The notes beneath the pieces were generated by a model. The model was not told the DNA's origin. It ran no database searches and saw nothing but the letters and a program-made list of their open reading frames with translations. Positions 22,701-34,700 of a stretch of DNA of 64,000 nucleotides are shown here, piece by piece. Positions within the stretch are counted from its first letter, which is position 1; every line of letters begins with the position of its first letter. The DNA comes from Palaemon carinicauda (Eukaryota > Arthropoda > Malacostraca > Decapoda > Palaemonidae). The stretch is taken from positions 163,884,709 through 163,948,708 of the forward strand of contig NC_090730.1 in assembly GCF_036898095.1 (NCBI RefSeq), given 5' to 3'. The translations under genes and the position numbers were made by a program.

Positions 22701-25700
22701 TTAAAATACAGTATCGGTTAAAATGGTGTACATTGGTTCCTAGTCTTCCTCAGGATGATGTGAATATTATTTCTCTAGCCAAAACTAGGTCCTTAGCTAA
22801 GCATGAAAAGAGATTCCTCTTGTAGAAGAGTCAGCTCCAGTCTCTATAGGAAGCAACAGAAGAGTTACTTGGCCAAAATGCAGACTCTGAGGTTCCCTCT
22901 GGAATCCTCAGGAGCTGATGATAAACAGCTGTAACACTTTCTTCCCTGCGTGTACTACCAGCTCAGCATCAAATCTGCATCAAATGAGTCACTGCCAATT
23001 GAAGGGGGAAGCATATCAATAATATTTGAATGCTGAGTGTTCTACCACTGAGCCACACTGATTACTAAATGATGTCTTCTGCTGGAATCTCTGAATGAAA
23101 ACCCATCATCAAAACCATGGTTCACATTCTTCCTCCCCTAAGATTTGAAGAAGTTTGGCAACTAGTCTCGGGAAAGCCATACAAGAGGACCCATCAATAG
23201 AACTGGAGCCTCTAGAAGACAAGTAGGATTGAGAATAAAATCAATGAAAACTTGAGATGAACTTCTGGAATACAATAATTTTAATGAATGGATATAGAAT
23301 TGAAAAAATATTATATGTAAATTTCTCTAGAGAAGTAACTTAAGCTGTAAACACATTAGTATCCCTAGGAATTACCTTTGATATTATATGTAATACAAGG
23401 AATTACTTCTCTTTGATATAGTTTATGTAACATATTAGAGTACTTTTGTTACATAGTGCTTTTGTTCCATAAAATTTTCTCTTAAGATTTGAAATTTATA
23501 ATCTTTCATAAGCCCTGTCCACACGATCGAGCATGCCCGACGGGCAAACAGTGATACCAGACTACAATAATTAGTAAGAATGAGGGTTAATGACATCAGA
23601 AGTGGGAAAACCACAAACAGGGATCTGGCATCATACAGTGTTGCCAGATCCCTGCCTTTAGTTTTCCCACTTCTGACATCATGAACCCTCATTTTCACTA
23701 TTGTGGCCTGGTATTACTGTGTGCCCATCGAGCATGCTCGTAAAAGGCTTTTCATATACCATAATGTATTTGTACTTTTAGAGGGTAGATTGTAATTTCA
23801 TTAATCTTGATTTAATATTTCTAGTATTTATAATATAGAAATAGTATTTATAGACTTCCTTGCAATGACTTGTATTCCTTCATATAATGTGGTTTGTATG
23901 TTTTGACATTTTTAGTGTGGGTCTGAGACTCGATATCAACTTGAGCGTTGTCCCCTACACTTTGGGATCTCCCGTGTACGGGACGCAGGAAGCGACGCTA
24001 ATCATTTTCTTTTACGATGCATCGTATAGACAAAGGGCTATTAATTTCATGACACTGTTAAGAACAGAAGTTGTAAGTACTTGACATCCTATATTTATCA
24101 TTTACACTGCATGATTACACAAACAACCTACAACTTTAACCCTTTTACCCCCAAAGGATGTACTGGTACGTTTCACAAAAGCCATCCCTTTACCCCCATG
24201 GACGTACCGGTACGTCCTTGCAAAAAAAATGCTAAAAAAATTTTTTTTCATATTTTTGATAATTTTTTGAGAAAATTCAGGCATTTTCCAAGAGAATGAG
24301 ACCAACCTGACCTCTCTATGACAAAAATTAAGGCTGTTAGAGCAATTTAAAAAAAAATATACTGCAAAATGTGCTGGGAAAAAAATAACCCCCTGGGGGT
24401 TAAGGGTTGGAAATTTCCAAATAGCCTGGGGGTAAAAGGGTTAACTTGAAGCTAGAAAGTACCACGATTAATTTTTGTAGGAAGATATTTTGTAATAAGT
24501 TTACGTATTGCACTGCACAAACAACTCCAAAATTATATAATTGTGATATAAAACATTGTAAATAGCAAGTCAGCTACAATTCTTATAGTATAATATTCTC
24601 TTTGATCAATTAATTTACAATTTTCATTCCAGACCAACTGTGTAATACAACATAGTCGAGAGGTCAAAATGGAGATTGCAGATGCACAGCGTGTATTCCG
24701 AACTTCCGAATACAATAGCGTCATTAGTCAGGGTCCAGTCATAGCTTTACTTTGTCTTGGGACTGGTATTATGGATGCTAGCAGTGCGGTAAGAGTACTT
24801 TTGTTATTTTTAAAATATATTTATTATTTTATTACATAAAGCTGTAACTGTATTGCTTCATTTTTATTCTAATTTCAGAGTGACAAGTAGCACTCAGTAT
24901 ACGTAATGCAACTCTAAAATAAGATATCGGAAAGTAAGAGAGAGCAGTAATATACGCTGGCCTCGGTTCCAAATCATGTGGTCCAAATACTGTTGATTTT
25001 GATATACTCGGTAATAGAAAATATGTTTGTTTATTCATGAACATTTCTTGAATAGTTATCCAGTACTCCTATATATGTCAATATTTCATTCCCATGATGT
25101 TCCTAGATTCACCAGTCTTTTGTATGATAGAAAAAAAAAGATGCACTACCCATACACACTGTGGATTCACGGCTGTCTCATCCAGTGCCATCACATTTAA
25201 GATAGTGTGTGTCTCTTAGGCTGTAATTCTCATGGACCTGGGAAGAGAGTAGTCATTTCAAGATTAACTGACATATTGATAACTTACTGTTATAACTACA
25301 GTTTGTTTCATCACAGCCCCGTTAATCATATGCATGCCTCAATTGCTTTGAGGATCAAAGTCGAGATGTTGAACATCTCGGTGTAAGGCAATTGCCCTGA
25401 AGGGTTAGTAGAGAACTTGGAGACTGTACGGGTCAGTGTTTAAGTTTCTTATAGCTCATAGGTATGTGCAATCCAAGGACCCAGAAAACCTGTATTGCGC
25501 AACACAAAATCTTTGTATCAGGTAATAGCTTCTATATAAGGTTAGTAACAATTATTACTGGAAAAATTGGGCAAAATTAAAGGCAGCAAAAAAAGTAATT
25601 GCTACATAAAATAAGCTAAAAAGTTGATAAAAATTAATATCAGGAAAGATGGCTAAGAAAATACATGGTATATTTGAATCTGGTAAATAATGAAAATCAA

Positions 25701-28700
25701 TTAGTCTTCAATACCAAAAACTTATATATAATGGTATGTCATATGATAACACCCCTCAAAAAAGATAAAAAACAAAGACAAATCACCCTTTTCTCCCCAA
25801 AAAATATAAAAACCAGAAACAAAATCACCTTTTTTCTCAAAAAAAAAAAACATAAAAATCAAGAGACAAAATCACCTTTTTGCCAGAGCACAGTAAATAA
25901 AAAGGGGATATGAGTATGTTAGCTAGAAGGAGAATCAATCTCAGTGCTAATTATATAACACCTCAGTTGATAGTTAACAACAAGACTACTTCAACTATAA
26001 AACAACTCACTTGATAGTTAACAACAAGACTACTTACAAACCCTTCACCATCCCAAAAAAATATGTAATTGAAAATATAAATAAAACCAATTACTGATAA
26101 AAACAAAGGAACACTGTGAAAGGCTAAATATTTGTTCTTAAAAAAAAAAGCTACCTTTAAGTCATACTTGGCAAAGCTAGCGATTCCATAAATTATGCCA
26201 GCGACTAAAAGTACCTACTGATTGGAAGGAATGATTATCAGAATGAAAACATTAGAAATTGACTTTTACGAAGTGCTAGAACAAATATCTTCATCAAAGA
26301 AAATACCTGTTTAAAGGTTTAAAGGCCGCTCATGAATGGCAGAGGCAAGGGACAGGGATATTGCCTTAGCAAGCAGGCCAATGCCCCATATATACTATTA
26401 ATCAGTGCCCAAGCCCCCTCTCCACCCAAGCTAGGACCAGGAAGGGCCAGGCAATGGCTGCTGATGACTAAGCAAATAAACCTATAGGCTCCCCCAAACC
26501 CATCATCCTTAGCTCAGAGGGATGGTGAGGTTGCAGCGACCAAAGGAACTAACGAGTTTGAAAGGGACAAACCCCAGTCTGGCAATTACTGTCAGGGACG
26601 TTAACACATTGGCCGCCACAACAGGCATGAGTACTGTTTACATAGCTGGAGGCTCATAAAAAAGCAAGATACTAGCCAATTATTATTATTATTACTTGCT
26701 AAGCTACAACCCTAGTTGGAAAAGCAAAATGCTATAAGCCCAGAGGCCCCAACAGGGAAAATAGCCCAGTGAGGAAAGGAAACAAGGAAAAATAATATAT
26801 TTTATGAACAATGACATTTAAATAAATATTTCCTATATAGACTATGAAAACTTCAACTAAACAAAAGGAAGAGAAACGAGATAGAATAGTATGCCCGAGT
26901 GTACCCTCAAGTAAGACGCATACAGAGAAATTTACCTCTGCATACCAGGTAGAGAAGTGATATCCTGGGAATAGAGTGGGATCTCATTACATTCATAGTA
27001 TGTGATTAATGGAGTTGAAGTGAAGAAAACCTAAAGCTACAGGATGCGATTAGTGCAGCTTTTAAAAAGCAATACTGTACTGGTAATGATAGCAGCAAAA
27101 AATTAATTTGATTAAAGATAAGAACATGCTTTGTACCTTTTTCAAGTCACATAAAAATTATTATACTTAAGGCTGCTATATTAATTTCACTTTTCATCAT
27201 TTTCAGACCAAAATATAAAATGGAAAAACAACTAGAAATTTTGATGCTTTTTACTTTAACAGCTGTATAACTATATTCTATCTACATTTCTGTTGGGTGC
27301 TTTCAGTTTTAATTTCAGTGTGGCAATGAGGAGCTGGTGATCACTATCGAAATCTGATGATGATCACTATATTGCTATTGAACCCAATAAAAAACATGTC
27401 TTGATAAATGCCCACAAACTGAAATGTAAATATTCATTACCCTCATTAATGTTCTGACACCAGCGTCTCCGTTTGTGCACTTTCAACTTATATTCCCATC
27501 TGGTCCAGGTACTCGTCCGTATCCATGATGGAGGAGTTTAGTCCTTAGCCCTATTACCTCCATATCTATTACTTGTCTCATCACAGTATTACTATACTGT
27601 ACAGATGGCCCTTCATTACTGATATAATTTTAGTATTATCATCTCTTTTTATCTTGGCAATTTAAACAATACTTCCATAGCATTTCTGATATATGAATGA
27701 AGATATTATACTACTAGTTTAGGCAGTATGATGTAGAAATTACTAGCATTTTAATAATAGAATGTATTATTTTTATACTTGTCGGCAAGCCATATAGCTA
27801 ATACCTATGAAGTGTGAGTCTTTATCTTTGAATAATAAAAGAAAAAATGTTTTCTACATATATATCCCTTCCCGTCTGGGGATTGACCAGAATGGATTTG
27901 TATTCATAATGATGGGCAGAAACCTTCCCTAGTGATCACTGAGTCGCTTAGTCCAAATCATCATGTCTTTTTCATTCCCATAACCTTTGCTTGTTGATAT
28001 GCATTGTCAAATAAATATTTAATGCTTCACCTTGTATCAGGTGGTAGTGGGAGATAATACACCATTAACTCGGTTGAATGCTGTGCAATTAGCTAGGAAG
28101 GCAGGATAGATTTTATCTCAATAAATGTGGTTTTTAGTACAGTAATGGGAATATTCTACTAATCAAAATGATTTTGTTTGAATATTCCTCAATTCTGAAG
28201 AAGTGCTTTGTGGAGATGGCAACTCACTAGACAAGGTTGCGTATGATTCAGTACTACCTTTATATATCAGTTGGCATATGGTTCAGTACTACCTTTAAAT
28301 ATTATACCAAACATAAACTAATGCAAATTGTAATTGGCGCAGTATTGGTTATCCATATCTCAGTATAGAGTACATAGGTTGTACCGTAAGTTGAGCTCAA
28401 ATGATACACTTCAAGCATTACTAAAGGGTCTGGGCATAATCCCTTTGACTTACACCAGATATAATTATAACTTGTATGGTAATTACACTTCTTAGGTCCT
28501 TAACTTACATATATTTGAAGTTACAAACAGAAATTCAACTGAAAAATGTTATTTTGATAATAAAATAAATTTTTGAATATACTTACCCGGTGATTATATA
28601 GCTGCAACTCTGTTGCCCGACAGACAACTCTACGGTAAAAACTCGCCAGCGATCGCTACACAGGTTGCGGGTGTGCCCAACAGCGCCATCTGTCGTCCAG

Positions 28701-31700
28701 ATACCCAGTACTCAATGTAAACAAAGACTCAATTTTCTCCTCGTCCCACTGCGTCTCTATTGGGGAGGAAGGGAGGGTCCTTTAATATATAATCACCGGG
28801 TAAGTATATTCAAAAATTTATTTTATTATCAAAATAACATTTTTCAATATTTAACTTAGCCGGTGATTATATAGCTGATTCACACCCAGGGGGGTGGGTA
28901 GAGACCAGCAATATATGTTTACACTTTTATGAGCTAAGAGTTTTTATTTCATTTTAGAAGTTATCAAAATAACAAAAACAAAATGAATAGGTACCTGGTA
29001 AGGAAGTCGACTTGAACAATTTCTCTGCCTTTTAAGTACGTCTTCCTTACGGAGCCTCGCGATCCTCTTAGGATGCTGATCGACCCCTAGGATCTGAAGT
29101 ATCAAGGGTTGCAACCCATACAACAGGACCTCATCAAAACCCCTAATCTAGGCGCTCTCAAGAAATGACTTTGACCACCCGCCAAATCAACCAGGATGCG
29201 AAAGGCTTCTTAGCCTTCCGGACAACCCAAAAAACAACAATAAAAACATTTCAAGAGAAAGATTAAAAGGGTATGGAATTAGGGAATTGTAGTGGTTGAG
29301 CCCTCACCCACTACTGCACTCGCTGCTACGAATGGTCCCAGTGTGTAGCAGTTCTTGTAAAGAGACTGGACATCTTTCAAGTAAAATGACGCGAACACTG
29401 ACTTGCTTCTCCAATAGGTTGCGTCCATTATACTTTGCAGAGATATATTTTGCTTAAAGGCCACGGAAGTTGTTACAGCTCTAACTTCGTGCATCTTCAC
29501 CTTAAGCAAAGTTCGGTCTTCCTCACTCAGATGTGAATGAGCTTCTCGTATTAACAATCTGATAAAGTCTGACCAAGCATTCTTTGACAAAGGCAAGGAT
29601 GGTTTCTTAACTGAACACCATAAAGCTTCAGATTGGCCTTGTAAAGGTTTAGTACGCTTTAAATAGAACTTAAGAGCTCTAACAGGGCATAAGACTCTTT
29701 CTAGTTCATTGCCTACGATCTCCGATAAGCTGGGGATATCGAAAGATTTAGGCCAAGGCCGAGAAGGCAGCTCATTTTTGGCTAGAAAACCAAGTTGTAG
29801 CGAACAAGTGGCTTTTTCTGACGAAAATCCTATGTTCTTGCTGAAGGCATGAATCTCACTGACTCTTTTAGCCGAGGCTAAGCATACCCGGAAAAGAGTC
29901 TTAAGAGTGAGATCTTTCAGGGAGGCTGATTGTAACGGCTCCAACCTGTCTGATATGAAGAATCTTAGTACCACGTCTAAATTCCATCCAGGGGTAGCCA
30001 AACGACGCTCCTTGGTGGTCTCAAAAGACTTAAGGAGGTCTTGCAGATCTTTATGTTTGGAAAGATCTAAGCCTCTATGCCGGAAGACCGATGCCAACAT
30101 GCTTCTGTAGCCCTTGATAGTGGGAGCTGAAAGGGATCGTCCTTTTCTCAGGTATAAGAGAAAAACAGCTATTTGAGCTACAGAGGTACTGGTCGAGGAT
30201 ACAGAAACTGACTTGCACCAGTCTCGGAAGACTTCCCACTTCGATTGGTAGACTCTAATGGAAGAAGCTCTCCTTGCTCTAGCAATCGCACTGGCTGCTT
30301 CCTTCGAAAAGCCTCTAGCTCTCGAGAGTCTTTCGATAGTCTGAAGGCAGTCAGACGAAGAGCGTGGAGGCTTTGGAGTACCTTCTTTACGTGTGGCTGA
30401 CGTAGAAGGTCTACCCTTAGAGGAAGACTACTGGGAACGTCTACTAACCATCGAAGTATCTCGGTGAACCATTCTCTCGCGGGCCAGAGGGAAGCAACTG
30501 ACGTCAACCTTGTCCCTTCGTGAGAGGCGAACTTCTGCAGTACCTTGTTGACAATCTTGAACGGTGGGAATGCGTAGAGATCCAGATGTGACCAATCTAG
30601 GAGGAAAGCATCTATATGTATTGCTGCTGGGTCCGGGACTGGAGAGCAATAGATTGGAAGCCTCTTGGTCAGCGAGGTTGCAAAGAGATCTATGGATGGT
30701 TTTACCCCAAGTGGCCCAAAGTCTCTTGCACACATCCTTGTGGAGGGTCCATTCGGTTGGAATTACTTGCCCTTTCCGACTGAGACAATCTACTATGACG
30801 TTCAAGTCGCCTTGGATGAACCTCGTTACTAGGGAGATGTCTTGACCTTTTGACCAGATGAGCAGGTCCCTTGTGATCTCGTACAACGTCAGTGAGTGGG
30901 TACCTTCTTGTTTGGAGATGTACGCCAAGGCCGTGGTGATGTCCGAGTTAACTTCCACCACTTTGCCTCGAAGGAGAGACTTGAAGCTTTTCAAGGCCAG
31001 ATGTACTGCCAACAGCTCCTTGCAGTTGATATGCATGCTCCTCTGACTCGAGTTCCACAGTCCTGAGCATTCCCGACCGTCTAGTGTCGCGCCCCAGCCC
31101 ACGTCCGATGCGTCCGAGAAGAGAACGTGGTTGGGAGTCTGAACAGCCAGGGGAAGACCCTCTCTTAGGTTGATATTGTCCTTCCACCAAGTCAGACAAG
31201 ACTTTATCTTTTCGGAAACCGGGATCGAGACCGCTTCTAGCGTCTTGTCCTTTTTCCAGTGAAAAGCTAGATGGTATTGAAGAGGACGGAGGTGTAGTCT
31301 TCCTAGTGACACAAATTGTTCCACGGATGACAGCGTCCCTACCAGACTCATCCACAGCCTGACTGAGCAGCGTTCCTTCTTCAGCATCTTCTGGATGGAT
31401 AGCAGGGCTTGATCTATTCTGGGGGCTGATCGTCTTGTTGTTCAGCAACGTCCTCATCAGAGGGTTCCTCATCCGAAAACTGATGAGGAAACGGCAACGG
31501 AGTGGGCAACGTCTGGCTCGCTGAGTCCGGTCGCACTGGTGGATGCGTGACGGAGCCGGACGCAAAATCATGGAACTGCTGCACAGTCTGTGAACTGTCA
31601 ACAACCATGGGTGCGCGAGCAAGCACAGCGTCAACCCGAGACTGTCTAGACCGTCTGGGTTGTGCAGTCAACACCCTACCGGGTTGCTAAAGGTTGACGC

Positions 31701-34700
31701 ACTGCGTCAAAACAAGTCACCTCTGCTGGTTGTTGAACGTCCTGAACGTCAACAACCACCTCCGAGCGTCGCTTAACGTCAACGTGCGGCTGGCAACCCA
31801 CACTGGGTCGCATCGGTGGAGGAATCATCTCAACTGGCAGACGCGAGTAGGTTACCTCAGCGTCAACAGGGCGCACAACCGACCGGTTGGAAGGTTGTTG
31901 GCCAGAAGGTTCGGTAGCAACCTTCTCCGCATTAAAGTCCTCTATCAAGGACGCAAGCTTGGACTGCATGTCTTGCAGCAAAGCCCATTTAGGGTCTACG
32001 GGAGCAGGTGTGGCAACAGACGGGGTTAGCGACTGAGGCGGTACCGTTTACCATCCCTGAAAGCCTTGTTATGCGTGACATAATTGTACAGCAAAACTTC
32101 AAAGGCTCGAAAACAGCTGTGAAGTTGACCTGTAAACAACTTGGAGCGTCTCCTGGCCAGGCGCCAGGGAGAGTCTACGAGAATTGAGAAGTCTATCTGG
32201 GCAGAGGCATGAACTCCCAAGCCGAGAACTTCTCTCGTGTCATATCAGACTCTCGCTCTATAAACCAGTTTAAAAGAAGGGAAAGCAAAGGCTGTATCCC
32301 CCAAACTCCTCCTGGTGAAAAACCAGTCGCCTAGCCAATGTAAAGCTCTCTAGGAGAGCGAGAGAGCACTAGCTTAAAAACAACGGCTTCGAAGTAGCTA
32401 GGCCTAGTGTAAGCTCTGACGTTTAGGCGAACGAGGAGCAGCAGTTACAAAAAGATCCGGACAAAGATCCTTAAAAAAATCATCATGATTTAATTAAAGT
32501 CCACAGGAGGCTAAGCAGCTTTAGGCTCCACTCCATCTGACAGAGTCCTCAAGGGAATATCAGTAGTAGGGAGAACAGCAACTTCCTCATCTACAGGAAC
32601 CTTGTCCGATAAAAGCTGAGTCTCAAGCAAGGGAGAGACCTACCTCAACAACTGAACTGTCAACCACAACAGGTGCGTGAGGACGCACAGCGTCCACTCG
32701 AGACTGCTTTGACTGCCTAGACTGAGCAGTCAAAACAACTCTAGAATGCGGAGGTTGACGCACAGCGTCAAAACAAGTCAACTCCGATTGTTAGTGAACG
32801 TCTTGAACGTCAACAGGAGCATCAGCAAGTGGCCTAACGTCCAAATGCGGCTGAAAAACCACACGAGACCGCATCGAGTGTGGTTCTAAACAACCTGACT
32901 GACGTGACTAAGCTACGCCAACGTCAACAGTAAGCACAAAGGAACGTTAGGTTGGCTGAAAGCCAGGATATCGATGAGATAAACGGCTAGACTCAACGGA
33001 CTAATCGGCAGAATAGTCTTCCATAAGGGAGGCAAGCATATACTGCATGTCTTGCCATACAACCCATTAAGGATCAACGGAAATGGTTGTGGTAAGAGAC
33101 GAGGGTAACGTCTGTGACCGCAACACTTTGCCTACAAAAAAAGACTCTCGGAGTCTGTGTTACGCTTTTGTTAGGCGGCGAGCAGTTATCCGATGACTGC
33201 ATAGGGTCAGAGCTGTCCTAATGGTTGTAACCAGGACGCTGGACCTGTCCTGAAAGGACTGACTTTCGCTTAAGGGCTTCGAAACCTTGTGACAGGTTTC
33301 TTATGCGAAAAGCCTTCGGATGACGAGGAGAAACAACGTCTCTCTCGTCTTATGGTAGGGGAGATCTTGGTAAGATACACCCGATACCATAGAGGGAAAA
33401 CGTCTGTTCGTTGGTCAAGGCCTCTCGAACCCATAAGTCGTTTGACATTACTTCTCCCCTGGGCTTGGGAGCATGTAAGAGGTCCCGGACTAGGTGAACG
33501 ACAGGCACGAACAGACGAACCCTCGGACGCAACACTGTAACACTTTGCGCATATCACTTTATCACTTCGATTTTCTGTTTTGCACTTATTTCACTGAAAT
33601 CGAAACTTTTACTGATTTCTACCTGAAACACGCAATTCTACCCTTCATTAAAAGGTAGTAATTGCGAGATCAGTCGTATAATGCAAGCTCATTAATACCA
33701 GCAAAAAACAGTAAACATATTTTAAGATAAAAAAATCAGTGGCTGGGAAAGAGACTAAACACTAGTTCATATAACTACGTTTTCAATCTCTCACCGCACA
33801 TAGCCTGGGGACGAGAATAAAAAACTAAAACGTTTTATCCTTCCTCCCCGTACAGCGACTAGGGACGAGAGTAACTCGAGAACAACGTTACCCGCTTGAA
33901 CGGAACGTTTTCTCTCCTCTCTCTCCCTCTCTCTATCTCTCTCTCTCTTTCTCTCTTGATTTCGCACCTAAGAGAAGAGCCCAATTATATTTCGTCAAAA
34001 AAACATGTTATTTGACTAAAGGAAAAAACTGAAAGGTTTTTCAATTAAAAAGTTCCTTTAAAATAGAATTTAAAACATTGAAGCTAAGAAAGAATGAACA
34101 AAACGTCAGAATCGATTTACTCTTACTGCAAAGTGAAACCGTGATACACTCTCTCTCTATCGTAACGATAGAGCGCATGTTGAACGTCCTGAAAGTCAAC
34201 AACTGCGTAGCCTAAATAAACTAAACGTTAGTTCATCTTTGAAAACAGTACGAAGACTATCAAAGAAATTCTTTCATAAAATATTACATTTAAAAAGTTT
34301 TAAATCCTTAGCTCTTTAAAAGCTAATTACGATATAAAGGGCTCAACGTTGATTAACTTCGGTTTCCAAGTTAGGACCGCCTACTCTCAGGAAAGGTCTA
34401 TATAAACAAAACATTAAAATTATTTTTATATGTTTATAATAAATGGAAAGTTAATCGAAGAGGCCTAATAAAGGCGGAGAGATATAAAATATATAGAGGA
34501 AAATCTATAACGTGATATAATTACTAAAAGCATAAACACACTTCCGTCTAAGGGAAGGGTCGGCCATTTAAAAGTGAAAGAAAGTCCATACTCTCTTTGT
34601 CACCATAATTAAATCTATCCAAAACGAGTTCAAGATTTAAGATGAAGATAAAACACCTGCATAGCGAAAGCTCAAAACTAGAATAAAGTACTTCACCAAT

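Noticed and set aside
22660..23056. tRNA genes suggested by A-box-like sequence
   Set aside because: No matching B-box or cloverleaf could be drawn; these look like decayed SINE fragments.
30948..31634. 228-codon frame on the - strand in element C
   Set aside because: It crosses RNase H and gag in a frame with no similarity to other copies; the true frames are 30428-31430 and 31414-31981.
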